From: Mesorhizobium sp. Root157
GTDB lineage: Bacteria; Pseudomonadota; Alphaproteobacteria; Rhizobiales; Rhizobiaceae
Length of the DNA: 64,000 nucleotides
NCBI RefSeq assembly: GCF_001427385.1
Contig: NZ_LMGJ01000033.1
Coordinates: forward strand, 62,001-126,000
Direction of reading: 5' to 3'
Within the stretch, counting starts at the first letter, position 1. Every line of letters starts with the position of its first letter. This document shows positions 54,846 through 64,000 of the stretch, piece after piece. The position numbers and the translations under genes are program-made. Under the pieces are notes generated by a model. The model was not told where the DNA came from. It saw only the letters and a program-made list of their open reading frames with translations, and ran no database searches.

Positions 54846-55739
54846 TTACAGGAACAAGGCCCGTTCCCGCTCGACGGCCTTGGTAATGAAGCTCGCCACC
54901 GTCTGCACCCGGCGCAACGGCCTGACCGTCTCGTGATAGACCAGCCAGTAGGCGCGGCGGATGGGCGCGATGATCTCGACCGGCACCAGTTCCGGCATCG
55001 AGCGGGCGACGAAAGTGTGCAAAATGCCGATGCCGGCGCCGGAGCGCACCGCTTCCGCCTGGCCGAGCGCCGACGAAATGGCGAAGGCCGAGCGCCAGTC
55101 GGCGCTGAATTCGGCCTCGTAGTCGAGCGAGGGGCTAACGATCAGGTCCGGCACATAGCCGATCAGCGTATGGCCCGAAAGTTCGGCTGCGGACTTGGGC
55201 AAGCCGTGCGCTTCGGCATAGGATCGCGAGGCGAACAGGCCGAGCGAGTAATCAACCAGCTTGCCGGCCACAAGCCGTCCTTCCGTCGGCCGCTCGACCG
55301 TAATCACGATATCGGCCTCGCGCCGCGACAGCGAAAACGAGCGTGGCACCGGCACGAGCTGGATCGTCAGTTCCCGATGCTGCGCGGTAAGTTCGCCAAG
55401 ATGCCTGGCAAGAAACGCAACGCCGAATCCATCCGGCGCGCCGATGCGCACCGTGCCGGAAATGTCGTCGCCCTCACCCGCCACGGCGGAGCGTGCGGCG
55501 ATCACGTCGGCTTCCATCCGCTCGGCGATTTCGAGGAAGCGCTGGCCGGCCGGCGTCAGTTCGCTGCCGGTGGTGAGGCGCCTGAACAGCTTCGCCCGCA
55601 GCGCTTCCTCCAGCGTCGCGATCCGGCGCGAAACAGTGGCGTGGTTGAGTTCCAGTCGCTTTGCCGCGCCGAGGATTTGCCCGGCACGGGCGACAGCCAG
55701 AAAAACGCGGACATCATCCCAATTCATATGCGCATCCAT
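54846..55739 (-). CDS. LysR family transcriptional regulator, divergent from mmsA
   Basis: A 297-residue LysR protein: N-terminal winged HTH (NWDDVRVFLAVARAGQILGA, LNHATVSRRIATLEEALRAK) and a substrate-binding domain (GTVRIGAPDGFGVAFLARHL onward). It is transcribed away from mmsA across a 124-base gap, the usual arrangement for a LysR regulator and its target. The coding start may be ATG 55739 or, four codons later, ATG 55727. The effector is unknown; an intermediate of valine catabolism is plausible. Confidence 0.9.
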   Translation of the reverse strand: MDAHMNWDDVRVFLAVARAGQILGAAKRLELNHATVSRRIATLEEALRAKLFRRLTTGSELTPAGQRFLEIAERMEADVIAARSAVAGEGDDISGTVRIGAPDGFGVAFLARHLGELTAQHRELTIQLVPVPRSFSLSRREADIVITVERPTEGRLVAGKLVDYSLGLFASRSYAEAHGLPKSAAELSGHTLIGYVPDLIVSPSLDYEAEFSADWRSAFAISSALGQAEAVRSGAGIGILHTFVARSMPELVPVEIIAPIRRAYWLVYHETVRPLRRVQTVASFITKAVERERALFL

Positions 55740-55863
55740 ATGCAGAAAATAATGTTCAATGCAAGAATGCTCTACACTTCATGCACAACGGTTGCGTTTC
55801 CGCTCACGTTGCCATCAGCGCCGCGAAAGCCGACAATGCAGCATCGAGATTTCAGGGAGCGAT

Positions 55864-57363
55864 ATGATGGATCACTACGGTCACTTTATCGGCGGCAAGA
55901 ACGTCAAGAGCACCTCCGGGCGCGAGCAGGACGTCTTCCAGCCGCTCGACGGCACGGTGCGCGCCAAGGTGGCGCTCGGCTCGAAGGCCGAACTCGACGC
56001 CGCCGTCGCCAACGCCAAGGCAGCACAGCCGGCCTGGGCGGCAACCAACCCGCAGCGCCGGGCGCGCATATTCATGAAGTTCCTCGAACTGGTGGCGCGC
56101 GACAATGACGCGCTTGCCGAGTTGCTGGCCCGCGAGCATGGCAAGACCATTCCCGACGCCAAGGGCGACATCCTGCGCGGCGTCGAAGTCGTCGAGTTCG
56201 CGCTTGGCATTCCGCACCTGATGAAGGGCGAATACACGGAAGGCGCCGGCCCCGGCATCGACCTCTATTCGATCCGCCAGCCGCTCGGCGTGGTCGCCGG
56301 CATCACGCCATTCAACTTCCCCGCCATGATCCCGATGTGGAAGTTCGCACCGGCCATCGCCTGCGGCAACGCCTTCATCCTCAAGCCCTCGGAACGCGAT
56401 CCGGGCGTACCGATGAAGCTTGCCGAACTGATGCTGGAGGCCGGATTGCCGGCAGGCATCCTCAACGTCGTCAATGGCGACAAGGAAGTGGTCGACGCCA
56501 TCCTCGACCATGAGGATATTTCGGCCATCGGCTTCGTCGGCTCCTCCTCCATCGCGCAGTACATCTATTCGCGCGGCTGCGCCAACGGCAAGCGCGTGCA
56601 GTGCTTCGGCGGCGCCAAGAACCACATGATCATCATGCCCGACGCCGACCTCGACCAGACGGTCGATGCGCTGATCGGCGCAGGTTATGGCGCAGCAGGC
56701 GAGCGTTGCATGGCGGTTTCGGTTGCCGTTCCCGTCGGCCAGGCAACCGCCGACAGGTTGATGGAAAAGCTGATCCCGCGTGTCGAGAACCTGAAGATCG
56801 GCCCTTCGACCGATCCGGCAGCCGATTTCGGCCCGCTGGTCACCAAGGCAGCGCTTGAGCGCGTGAAGAACTATGTCGAGATCGGCGTCAAGGAAGGCGC
56901 CAAGCTTGCCGTCGACGGGCGCGGCTTCAAGATGCAGGGCTATGAAGACGGCTTCTACATGGGCGGCTGCCTATTCGACAACGTGACGTCGGACATGCGC
57001 ATCTACAAGGAAGAAATCTTCGGCCCGGTGCTCTCGGTCGTTCGCGCGCACGATTTCGAAGAAGCGGTGCGGCTGCCATCCGAGCATGAATACGGCAATG
57101 GCGTCGCCATCTTCACCCGCGACGGCGATGCTGCGCGTGAATTTGCAGCCCGCGTCCAGGTCGGCATGGTCGGCATCAACGTGCCGATCCCGGTGCCGGT
57201 TTCCTACTACACCTTCGGCGGCTGGAAGAAGTCTGGCTTCGGCGACCTCAACCAGTACGGCCCGGATTCGGTGCGCTTCTACACCAAGACCAAGACGGTG
57301 ACCTCGCGTTGGCCGTCAGGGGTGAAAGAGGGTGCCGAATTCGCCATGCCGACGATGAAGTGA
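55864..57363 (+). CDS. mmsA: Methylmalonate-semialdehyde dehydrogenase (CoA-acylating)
   Basis: A 499-residue aldehyde dehydrogenase that converts methylmalonate semialdehyde to propionyl-CoA in valine and thymine catabolism (or malonate semialdehyde to acetyl-CoA in inositol catabolism, as IolA). The catalytic cysteine is C282 in AAGERCMAVSVAV. The family signature FVGSSSIAQYIYSRGCANGK and the GITPFNFPAMIPMWKFAPAI segment are typical of MmsA. ATG 55864 follows AGGGAGC. No inositol genes are nearby, so MmsA use is favoured; the divergent LysR gene is its probable regulator. Confidence 0.93.
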   Translation: MMDHYGHFIGGKNVKSTSGREQDVFQPLDGTVRAKVALGSKAELDAAVANAKAAQPAWAATNPQRRARIFMKFLELVARDNDALAELLAREHGKTIPDAKGDILRGVEVVEFALGIPHLMKGEYTEGAGPGIDLYSIRQPLGVVAGITPFNFPAMIPMWKFAPAIACGNAFILKPSERDPGVPMKLAELMLEAGLPAGILNVVNGDKEVVDAILDHEDISAIGFVGSSSIAQYIYSRGCANGKRVQCFGGAKNHMIIMPDADLDQTVDALIGAGYGAAGERCMAVSVAVPVGQATADRLMEKLIPRVENLKIGPSTDPAADFGPLVTKAALERVKNYVEIGVKEGAKLAVDGRGFKMQGYEDGFYMGGCLFDNVTSDMRIYKEEIFGPVLSVVRAHDFEEAVRLPSEHEYGNGVAIFTRDGDAAREFAARVQVGMVGINVPIPVPVSYYTFGGWKKSGFGDLNQYGPDSVRFYTKTKTVTSRWPSGVKEGAEFAMPTMK

Positions 57364-57463
57364 CACCTGACGTCTTTTCGCTTGCGGATCCTCGCCTTCG
57401 GCTGCGGGCGCGCGGGCCAATGATGAAGTGACACTCAAGATCACTCCGCACTAGATTCGCATC

Positions 57464-57499
57464 AAAGCGGGATGGCTATGGCCGTCCCGCTTTTCTTTT
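57464..57499 (+). terminator. Rho-independent terminator between convergent mmsA and gntR genes
   Basis: AAAGCGGGA and TCCCGCTTT form a 9-bp stem around 12 bases, followed by TCTTTT on the plus strand and preceded by A residues on the other, so it can work in both directions. Confidence 0.85.
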
Positions 57500-57526
57500 G
57501 GGCAGCCGCAGCACCATACCGCCTTT

Positions 57527-58186
57527 TCAACGTGTCGCCGCGGACTCCGCCAGAGAGCGCAGCAGGCTCATGAGCCGGTCCGCATTTGCCGAAGCGGCCT
57601 CCTCATCTGCGTCCAGTATCGACTGGATCAGCGCGACATGATGCGCGGCCGAATCCGCCAGCCCGGTATCTGCCCGGAAGCGATACCAGAAGCGGCGGCT
57701 GTGCGATTGCAAGGGAGCGGCGACGCGTGCGGCAAAGACGTTGTCGGCGGCCAGCGCCAGCGCCTCGTCCATCGCCTTGTCGGCGGCCAGGAATGCCAGA
57801 ACGTCGCCGGTAATTACGGCCTTCTGCATGGACAGTGCTGCGGCATGGAACCGATCCGCCGCCTCTCGTGTGACAAAGCGGGCGGCAGAGCGGGCAAGAA
57901 CGATCTCGACGCCGCGGCGCGCATCGATGACGCGCAGCCAGTCACCGGCATGAAGGGCGGCGATGGCGATACCGGCGCGAGGCCTGACCTCAAGCAAGCC
58001 CTCCCAGGCCAGCCGCTGGATCGCCTCGCGCACCGGAGTGCGCCCCAGCCCGAGTTTCTCGATGATCGACCCTTCGGTGACGAAACTGCCGGGTGACAAT
58101 TCCAGGGTGACGATCATCCGCTCAAGGGCATGATAGGCCTTTGAGGCCGCCGGTTCGGAACCGGTGCTTTCTTCCGTCGTAGTCAC
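57527..58186 (-). CDS. GntR family (FCD-type) regulator of hydroxyproline catabolism
   Basis: A 219-residue GntR/FadR-type repressor: N-terminal winged HTH (GSIIEKLGLGRTPVREAIQR, LAWEGLLEVRPRAGIAIAAL) and an all-helical FCD effector domain with metal-type histidine (SAAHHVALIQSILD). GTG 58186 was chosen because AAGGAGA lies just upstream; ATG 58219 would place the start inside the operator. The gene is divergent from the DapA-family deaminase and next to two matching operators, which fits the HypR-like regulators of hydroxyproline genes. The inducer is inferred, not shown. Confidence 0.88.
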   Translation of the reverse strand: MTTTEESTGSEPAASKAYHALERMIVTLELSPGSFVTEGSIIEKLGLGRTPVREAIQRLAWEGLLEVRPRAGIAIAALHAGDWLRVIDARRGVEIVLARSAARFVTREAADRFHAAALSMQKAVITGDVLAFLAADKAMDEALALAADNVFAARVAAPLQSHSRRFWYRFRADTGLADSAAHHVALIQSILDADEEAASANADRLMSLLRSLAESAATR

Positions 58187-58198
58187 ATATTTCTCCTT

Positions 58199-58218
58199 GA
58201 TATGCTTATGATATATCA
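58199..58218. promoter_or_regulatory. GntR operator copy 1
   Basis: GATATGCTTATGATATATCA, with the 10-base palindrome TGATATATCA at 58209-58218. It lies just upstream of the GTG start of the regulator, so binding would block its own transcription. A second copy is 55 bases away. Confidence 0.75.
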
Positions 58219-58253
58219 CACTCAGATTTGGATTGACAGCCTCGTTTGCTCAA

Positions 58254-58273
58254 GATATGCATGTGATATATCA
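58254..58273. promoter_or_regulatory. GntR operator copy 2, overlapping the deaminase promoter
   Basis: GATATGCATGTGATATATCA matches copy 1 at 18 of 20 positions and contains TGATATATCA at 58264-58273. A TTGACA (58233-58238) with TATGCA 17 bases on suggests that the -10 region of the deaminase promoter lies inside this operator. Confidence 0.75.
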
Positions 58274-58287
58274 GATGGAGCGAGCAA

Positions 58288-59181
58288 ATGTGGTCTGGAA
58301 TATTCCCCGCCGTCACAACCAAGTTCACCGAGGATGACCGCCTCGACCACGCCGAGATGGAACGCTGCTTCGGGCTCCAGATGGATGCAGGCTGCGACGG
58401 TATCGTCGCTTGCGGCTCGCTTGGCGAAGGTCCGATGCTTTCTGTCGACGAACAGTTCGAAGTGCTGGGCCTCGCCCGCAAGGTCGCCGGCAAGAAGCCG
58501 GTCCTGCTGACCATCAACACCGCCGGCACCCGCGAGGCGGCCAGCATAGCCAAGCGTGCCGCCAAGGAAGGGGCCGATGGCCTGATGGTGGTGCCAAGCC
58601 CGATCTACCACACCAATCCCAAGGAGACGGTGGATGCGCTGAAGGCTGTCGCCGCTGCAGGCGACCTGCCGGTGATGATCTATTCGAACAGGGTTGCCTA
58701 CCGTGTCGATGTCAGTGTCGACGACATGGAAGAACTGGCCAAGGACAAGCGCTTCGTCGCCATCAAGGAATCGTCCGACGACATTCGCCGCTCGACGGAA
58801 ATCATCAACCGCTTCGGCGACCGCTTCGACCTGTTCACCGGCGTCGACAATCTCGCCTTCGAGGCGCTGTCGGTGGGAGCCATCGGCTGGGTTGCCGGAC
58901 TGGTCGTGGCATTCCCGCGCGAAACGGTTGCGATCTACCAGTTGATGAAGCAGGGCCGCCGGGACGAGGCGCTGGCCATCTATCGCTGGTTCCGCCCGTT
59001 GCTCGACCTCGACGTGTCGACCTATCTGGTCCAGAATATCAAACTTGTGGAGGTCCATGCGATCGGTACGAACGACCGCGTGCGCATGCCGCGCCAGCCG
59101 CTGTCGGGCGAGCGCCGCAAGGCGGCGGAAAAGATCGTCAAGGATGCTCTGGCCGCGCGCCCTGCGCTGCCGAAATTCTGA
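58288..59181 (+). CDS. DapA-family pyrroline-4-hydroxy-2-carboxylate deaminase (HypD-like)
   Basis: A 297-residue class I aldolase of the dihydrodipicolinate synthase family. The Schiff-base lysine is K160 (AIKESSDDIRR) and the catalytic tyrosine Y132 (VMIYSNRVAY). In hydroxyproline degradation this type converts delta1-pyrroline-4-hydroxy-2-carboxylate to 2-oxoglutarate semialdehyde and ammonia. Family membership is secure; the specific reaction is inferred from the adjacent FAD dehydrogenase and 4-hydroxyproline epimerase genes. TGGAGCGAG precedes the ATG. Confidence 0.88.
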   Translation: MWSGIFPAVTTKFTEDDRLDHAEMERCFGLQMDAGCDGIVACGSLGEGPMLSVDEQFEVLGLARKVAGKKPVLLTINTAGTREAASIAKRAAKEGADGLMVVPSPIYHTNPKETVDALKAVAAAGDLPVMIYSNRVAYRVDVSVDDMEELAKDKRFVAIKESSDDIRRSTEIINRFGDRFDLFTGVDNLAFEALSVGAIGWVAGLVVAFPRETVAIYQLMKQGRRDEALAIYRWFRPLLDLDVSTYLVQNIKLVEVHAIGTNDRVRMPRQPLSGERRKAAEKIVKDALAARPALPKF

Positions 59182-59239
59182 GGCATTCGGTTTGAGGTAA
59201 TTCCTTCATGCCCCTCACATCTTTCGGTGAGTGCGATCG

Positions 59240-60502
59240 ATGAATGGCGGTCTGGGTGACGACATCACCTCGGAAATCGCCATCGTCGGTGGCGGCATCA
59301 TCGGCATTTGTGCGGCGGCCTGTCTGGCGGAGACCGGCCGCCCGGTCACCCTCTTCGACCGGACCGGCATCTGCGAGGAGACGAGTTCCGGCAACGCCGC
59401 CGCCTTCGCCTTTTCCGACGTGTTGCCGTTGGCCCAGAAGGGCATGATGCGCAATTTACCAAAATGGGTGGCCGATCCGCTGGGACCGCTCTCCATCCCG
59501 CCAGCATACCTGCCGAAGCTGGCGCCATGGCTATGGCGTTTCTGGCGTGCCGGCGCCCCGGACAAATATGAGACAGCCCTCGCCGCCCAGGCAAGCATGA
59601 TGAAACTTGCCGAGACCGAGTGGTCCGGCCTGATGCAGCGTTCCGGCACACGCCACATGTTGCATGAGGATGGCTCGCTCGAACTCTACGAGAGTGAGGC
59701 CGAATTCCACGCCTCTCTACCCGGCTGGGCCGCGCGCGACCGTTTCGGCATCGGCTACCGGCATGTCGAAGGAACGCATCTGGCCGAGTTGCAACCGGGG
59801 CTGTCGCCGCGCTTCACCAAGGGCACCTTCGTGCCGGGGTGGAAAACGGTGAGCGATCCGAAACAGCTTGGCAAGGCGCTATGGGCTTATGCTGCAGGAC
59901 TTGGCGCACGCTTTGAGCAGGCTGGAGTCGACAGCATCGAGGCAAGCGCCGATGGCACAAGCCTCAAACTTGCCGACGGCAGCCGCAGGATGGCGACACA
60001 AATCATTATTGCCGCCGGCGCATGGTCGCATCTGCTGGCGAAGACGATCGGTGACCGTTTCCCGCTAGAAACCGAACGCGGCTACAACACGACGCTTCCG
60101 TCCTCAGCTTTCGATGTGAAGCGCCAGCTTATTTTCTCCGGCCATGGTTTCGTCATCACGCCACTTTCGACAGGCTTGCGCATCGGTGGTGCTGTTGAAC
60201 TTGGCGGCATCGAGCGGCCGCCCAACTACGCGCGTTCGAAAGCACTGCTTGCCAAGGCCGGGCGGTTCCTGCCCGGTCTCGATGCCAGCGACGGCCGCGA
60301 ATGGATGGGCTACCGCCCGTCCCTGCCCGACTCGCTGCCAGCCATCGGCAAGGCGCCCGGCGCGCAGGGTATCGTCTACGCTTTCGGGCATGGCCATCTC
60401 GGCCTTACCCAGGCCGCCGCAACCGGAGGGCTTGTGCGCGACCTCATCCTGGGGAAGGCTCCGGCCATCGACCTTTCCCCTTTCTCTCCAAACCGCTTCT
60501 GA
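59240..60502 (+). CDS. FAD-dependent D-amino-acid/D-hydroxyproline dehydrogenase (DadA-like)
   Basis: A 420-residue flavoprotein of the DAO family. The dinucleotide fold IAIVGGGIIGICAAACLAET is at the N-terminus and the C-terminal RPSLPDSLPAIGKAPGAQGI with GHGHLGLTQA completes FAD binding. It probably oxidises cis-4-hydroxy-D-proline, made by the downstream epimerase, to the pyrroline acted on by the deaminase; this step assignment rests on gene order. ATG 59240 was preferred to GTG 59231; GGTGAG lies 10 bases upstream. Confidence 0.88.
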   Translation: MNGGLGDDITSEIAIVGGGIIGICAAACLAETGRPVTLFDRTGICEETSSGNAAAFAFSDVLPLAQKGMMRNLPKWVADPLGPLSIPPAYLPKLAPWLWRFWRAGAPDKYETALAAQASMMKLAETEWSGLMQRSGTRHMLHEDGSLELYESEAEFHASLPGWAARDRFGIGYRHVEGTHLAELQPGLSPRFTKGTFVPGWKTVSDPKQLGKALWAYAAGLGARFEQAGVDSIEASADGTSLKLADGSRRMATQIIIAAGAWSHLLAKTIGDRFPLETERGYNTTLPSSAFDVKRQLIFSGHGFVITPLSTGLRIGGAVELGGIERPPNYARSKALLAKAGRFLPGLDASDGREWMGYRPSLPDSLPAIGKAPGAQGIVYAFGHGHLGLTQAAATGGLVRDLILGKAPAIDLSPFSPNRF

Positions 60503-60515
60503 CAAGGACAGGACT

Positions 60516-61517
60516 ATGGCGCGTCACTCCTTCTTCTGTATCGACGGCCATACCTGCGGCAATCCGGTTCGCCTCGTCGCCGGCGGCGGTCCGCGCCTTC
60601 AGGGCTCCACTATGATGGAGCGGCGTGCGCATTTCCTCGCCGAATACGACTGGATCCGCACCGGGCTGATGTTCGAACCGCGTGGCCACGACATGATGTC
60701 GGGCTCCATCCTCTACCCGCCGACACGCGACGACTGCGACATCGCCATCCTGTTCATAGAGACGTCGGGTTGCCTGCCCATGTGCGGCCACGGCACCATC
60801 GGCACGGTGACGATGGGCATCGAACACGGCCTGATCAAGCCGAAGACGCCGGGCATGCTGCGCCTCGACACGCCGGCCGGCCTGGTGACGGCCGAATACA
60901 GGCAGGTGGGCGAGCATGTCGAGGAAGTACGCATTACCAATGTGCCATCCTTCCTCTATGCCGAGGGGCTGACGGTCGAGTGCCCGGTGCTGGGAGAGAT
61001 CAAGGTCGACGTGGCCTATGGCGGCAATTTCTACGCCATCGTCGATCCGCAGAAGAATTTCCGCGACATGGCCGACCATACAGCCGGCGATCTCGTTGCC
61101 TGGAGCCCGGTGGTGCGCCAGCGCCTCAACGAGAAATACACCTTCGTTCATCCAGAAAATCCCGGCATCGACCGGCTCACGCACATGCTTTGGACAGGCG
61201 CGCCGACCCACCCGGAAGCGCATGCCCGCAACGCCGTCTTCTATGGCGACAAAGCCATCGACCGCTCACCGTGCGGCACTGGCACTTCGGCGCGCATGGC
61301 CCAGTTGCACGCCAAGGGCAAATTGAAGGAAGGCGACGATTTCATCCATGAATCGATCATCGGCTCCCTGTTCAAGGGCAGGGTCGAAAAGAAGGTTGAG
61401 GTAGCCGGCAAGCCGGCGATCATCCCCTCGATCGGCGGCTGGGCCCGCATGACCGGGTTGAACACGATATTCATTGATGACCGCGATCCGTTCGCTCACG
61501 GCTTCAGCGTCAAATAA
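60516..61517 (+). CDS. 4-hydroxyproline 2-epimerase
   Basis: A 333-residue proline-racemase-family enzyme that interconverts trans-4-hydroxy-L-proline and cis-4-hydroxy-D-proline. Both catalytic cysteines are present: C90 in LPMCGHGTIG and C253 in SPCGTGTSARMAQLH. The trans-3-hydroxyproline dehydratases of this family have Thr at the second site, so this one is an epimerase. Start ATG 60516 follows AAGGACAGG, 13 bases after the dehydrogenase stop. A 2-oxoglutarate semialdehyde dehydrogenase and a hydroxyproline transporter are not in the window. Confidence 0.93.
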   Translation: MARHSFFCIDGHTCGNPVRLVAGGGPRLQGSTMMERRAHFLAEYDWIRTGLMFEPRGHDMMSGSILYPPTRDDCDIAILFIETSGCLPMCGHGTIGTVTMGIEHGLIKPKTPGMLRLDTPAGLVTAEYRQVGEHVEEVRITNVPSFLYAEGLTVECPVLGEIKVDVAYGGNFYAIVDPQKNFRDMADHTAGDLVAWSPVVRQRLNEKYTFVHPENPGIDRLTHMLWTGAPTHPEAHARNAVFYGDKAIDRSPCGTGTSARMAQLHAKGKLKEGDDFIHESIIGSLFKGRVEKKVEVAGKPAIIPSIGGWARMTGLNTIFIDDRDPFAHGFSVK

Positions 61518-61862
61518 TCCATCCGATGCAAGGAAACGGCCATGCAGGCGGCAAAAACGACTAATCTTGATTATCCACACTTGTGCAAAAATCCATCAAG
61601 TTGCGATCGACATCCGGAGTTTCCTTCGAAAGAGAGCCGGTAAACGTTCGGAATCATCAATGACATTGCGTTGTGCCAATGATAGGTTCCGCCGCAGTCC
61701 AGCAACCAGTTGCACCTCGCGATGGATGCCCGGAAGCACCTTCGAAGTCGCACGCGTGACATGAAATTTGGAGTTGCAATCCGAGCTTGAAACTTTAGGA
61801 CTAGGGGAAATAAGAGAAGGAATGCGCTGTCAAAGGCGACATTCCAGGGGAGCCGCTTAGAC
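61518..61862. other. Intergenic promoter region of the liv genes
   Basis: No gene is supported in these 345 bases. A small inverted pair GGAATG (61819-61824) and CATTCC (61840-61845) lies just ahead of the ribosome site AGGGGAG of livH. The region probably holds the liv promoter. Confidence 0.45.
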
Positions 61863-62765
61863 ATGCAATATTTCATCCAGCAGCTTATTAATGGGCTGAC
61901 GCTGGGGTCTATCTATGGCCTGATCGCGATCGGCTATACGATGGTCTACGGCATCATCGGCATGATCAATTTCGCCCATGGCGACATCTTCATGGTCGGT
62001 GCTTTTGTGGCGCTGATCGTGTTTTTGATCCTTGGAGCGCTCTTTTATTCAGTGCCTGTGGTCATCGCCCTTTTGATCATGATGGTCGTATCCATGCTGC
62101 TGGTGAGCCTTTACAACTGGGTCATCGAGAAGGCCGCCTACCGGCCGCTGCGCGGCTCGTTCCGGCTGGCGCCCCTGATCACCGCTATCGGCATGTCGAT
62201 CGCCTTGTCGAACTTCGTGCAGGTCACCCAGGGTCCGCGCAACAAGCCGATCCCGCCGATGATCAGCAAAGTCTACGACGTCTACGGCATCAGCATTTCC
62301 CTGAAGCAGATCGTCATCGTTCTGGTCACCGCAATTCTGCTGGCGATCTTCTGGTACGTGGTCAACAAGACGGCACTCGGCCGCGCCCAGCGGGCCTGCG
62401 AGCAGGACCAGAAGATGGCGGCGCTGCTCGGCGTCAACGTGGACCGCACCATCTCCATCACCTTCATCATCGGCGCGTCGCTTGCTGCCGTCGCCGGTAC
62501 GCTCTTTCTCATGTACTATGGCGTCGTGGTCTTCTCGGACGGCTTCGTGCCGGGCGTGAAAGCCTTCACCGCGGCCGTGCTGGGCGGCATCGGCTCGATC
62601 CCCGGCGCCGTCATCGGCGGGCTTGCCATCGGCTTCATCGAGAGCATCTGGTCCGCCTACTTCTCCATCGACTACAAGGACGTGGCGGCCTTCTCGATCC
62701 TCGCCATCGTGCTGATTTTCCTGCCATCCGGCATCCTTGGCCGGCCAGAAGTCGAAAAGGTCTGA
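61863..62765 (+). CDS. livH: Branched-chain amino acid ABC transporter permease LivH
   Basis: A 300-residue inner-membrane permease with about 8 helices: [20 protein letters not shown] and [20 protein letters not shown] are the LivH signature, and [20 protein letters not shown] carries the permease loop. It imports leucine, isoleucine and valine or related amino acids with LivM, LivG, LivF and a binding protein. The 4-base gap to livM shows an operon. The binding protein gene is not in the window. Confidence 0.94.
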   Translation: MQYFIQQLINGLTLGSIYGLIAIGYTMVYGIIGMINFAHGDIFMVGAFVALIVFLILGALFYSVPVVIALLIMMVVSMLLVSLYNWVIEKAAYRPLRGSFRLAPLITAIGMSIALSNFVQVTQGPRNKPIPPMISKVYDVYGISISLKQIVIVLVTAILLAIFWYVVNKTALGRAQRACEQDQKMAALLGVNVDRTISITFIIGASLAAVAGTLFLMYYGVVVFSDGFVPGVKAFTAAVLGGIGSIPGAVIGGLAIGFIESIWSAYFSIDYKDVAAFSILAIVLIFLPSGILGRPEVEKV

Positions 62766-62769
62766 TCCG

Positions 62770-64000
62770 ATGGCTCTGGCTGAATCAAGCAAAGTCGCCG
62801 GCGGCGAAAACAACATCGCGAAGGGTCTTCGGGAAGCGTTCTACGCGAGCCTTATCGCCTTTTTCATGTTCGTTCTTCTGATCGGGCTGAAGACCGACCA
62901 GAATATCCACAACGAACTCATTCTCGTGCCGCGCTGGGGCTTGCTCGCCGCCGTGGTGGCGCTGACGGCGATCGGCCGCTTCGTTCATGTGATCTATATC
63001 GCACCGTTCCTGGCCGAGCAAAAAGTCGTCGACGCGAAGTCGGGCCTGCTGCCCACCACCATCGCAAAGCGTTTCTTCAGCAAGCGCAACCTTATTATCG
63101 GCGCAGTCACGGCGGCGGTTCTTCTCGCCGTCGGCAATGACATTCAGGCCGCTGTCGGACCGTATTGGGGCGTCTATGTCGGCATGGTGCGCGGCTTTGC
63201 CATCGTCTATGTCATCGCCTGGGCCATCTTCTACTACCGCCGCTTCATCGGCGCGCATTCCTATTCGATCGGCTTCACCCTCCTGGTCATCTACCCGGTC
63301 GCCATGGTCGCGTTGTTCGGCTTCCAGGGCTCGTTGAAGTGGGTCGACAATTTCGGCATCCAGATCCTCATCTACGTGATGCTGGCCTGGGGCCTGAACA
63401 TCGTCGTCGGCCTGGCCGGGCTCCTCGATCTCGGCTACGTCGCCTTCTACGCAGTCGGCGCCTATTCCTACGCCCTGCTCGGCACGCATTTCGGCTGGTC
63501 GTTCTGGATCCTGCTGCCTGCCGCCGGCGCCATGGCGGCGTTGTGGGGCGTCATCCTTGGTTTTCCGGTGCTGCGCCTGCGCGGCGACTATCTCGCCATT
63601 GTCACGCTTGCATTCGGCGAGATCATCCGTCTTGTGCTGATCAACTGGCGCGAAGTCACCAATGGCGCCGCCGGCATCTCGGGCGTGCCCAAGATCAGCT
63701 TCTTCGGGTTGATCTCCTTCAACGTGTCCGATCCCAACTACGTCGCCAAGGTGTTCGGCATCGCCCAGTCGGGCGCCTACTACAAGATATTCCTCTACTA
63801 CCTCATTCTGGCGCTGTGCGTGCTGACAGCCTTCGTCACCGTCAGGCTGCGCTCGATGCCGGTGGGCCGTGCCTGGGAAGCGCTGCGCGAGGACGAGATC
63901 GCCTGCCGCTCGCTCGGCATCAATACGACAACGACCAAGCTTACCGCCTTTGCGACGGGCGCCATGTTCGGCGGCTTCGCCGGCTCGTTCTTTGCCGCGC
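62770..64000 (+). CDS. livM: Branched-chain amino acid ABC transporter permease LivM (3' end outside window)
   Basis: 410 complete codons are present of a protein usually about 460-500 residues, so the C-terminus is cut by the window edge. It has an N-terminal extension of several helices typical of rhizobial LivM, then the conserved [20 protein letters not shown] and [20 protein letters not shown]. It pairs with LivH in the same operon. Confidence 0.94.
   Translation, partial: MALAESSKVAGGENNIAKGLREAFYASLIAFFMFVLLIGLKTDQNIHNELILVPRWGLLAAVVALTAIGRFVHVIYIAPFLAEQKVVDAKSGLLPTTIAKRFFSKRNLIIGAVTAAVLLAVGNDIQAAVGPYWGVYVGMVRGFAIVYVIAWAIFYYRRFIGAHSYSIGFTLLVIYPVAMVALFGFQGSLKWVDNFGIQILIYVMLAWGLNIVVGLAGLLDLGYVAFYAVGAYSYALLGTHFGWSFWILLPAAGAMAALWGVILGFPVLRLRGDYLAIVTLAFGEIIRLVLINWREVTNGAAGISGVPKISFFGLISFNVSDPNYVAKVFGIAQSGAYYKIFLYYLILALCVLTAFVTVRLRSMPVGRAWEALREDEIACRSLGINTTTTKLTAFATGAMFGGFAGSFFAA

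Noticed and set aside
61819-61845. Amino-acid riboswitch or attenuator ahead of livH
   Set aside because: Only a 6-bp stem is visible, with no leader peptide rich in Leu, Ile or Val and no terminator.

Overview
The window looks like chromosomal DNA of an alphaproteobacterium of the order Rhizobiales, most likely Mesorhizobium or a close relative (Phyllobacteriaceae). The reasons are high GC, a class I lysyl-tRNA synthetase, the ligase-associated (Lhr/PdeM/Exo/Lig) repair set, a fixNOQP-type cbb3 oxidase cluster with FixK-type boxes, a PodJ-like Sel1 protein, hydroxyproline catabolism genes, and dispersed palindromic repeats of a kind I remember from Mesorhizobium genomes. The genus call is an inference and no database was searched.

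Layout. 1-5.2 kb: dnaK (3' end cut off by the window edge) with a textbook alphaproteobacterial heat-shock promoter, lysK, and a small operon of an S24-type repressor plus a nuclease-fold protein that appears to have lost its catalytic residues. 5.3-13.2 kb: a beta-oxidation operon (two acyl-CoA dehydrogenases, thiolase, FadJ-like fusion, thioesterase) under a MerR/LiuR-like regulator, with matching palindromes in front of the operon and of the regulator. 13.5-19.1 kb: PodJ-like polarity protein, then a TauE/SafE exporter with its TIGR02186 partner. 19.2-28.9 kb: a split DNA-repair cluster (PdeM and Lhr helicase on minus; exonuclease and ATP-dependent ligase on plus) separated by a repeat-rich spacer and a TPR-methyltransferase, then a 57-bp tandem repeat and an unknown membrane protein. 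29-33 kb: tRNA-Thr(CGU) and an autotransporter broken by a one-base shift in a C5 tract.

33.2-46.4 kb: a micro-oxic and nitrosative-stress block. It holds NnrS, pseudoazurin, an NnrR-type Crp/Fnr regulator, truncated hemoglobin, a DUF59 Fe-S factor, a double DUF2249 protein, a polytopic histidine-bearing membrane protein, a DUF6522 protein, and a complete cbb3 oxidase (ccoNOQP) with ccoI and ccoS but without ccoG or ccoH. Three TTG[AC]-N6-[GT]CAA boxes sit at its promoters. No NO or nitrite reductase is visible, so this looks like an NO-tolerance and low-oxygen respiration module rather than a denitrification cluster.

46.7-53.9 kb: a small RNA with three hairpins that each display CCTCCTCCC in the loop (alpha-r14/NfeR1-like), then a LacI-controlled sugar ABC transporter with a Gfo/Idh/MocA dehydrogenase. 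53.9-57.4 kb: two small unknown genes, a LysR regulator and mmsA. 57.5-61.5 kb: a hydroxyproline catabolic set (GntR regulator, DapA-family deaminase, FAD dehydrogenase, 4-hydroxyproline epimerase). 61.9-64 kb: livH and a livM cut by the window edge.
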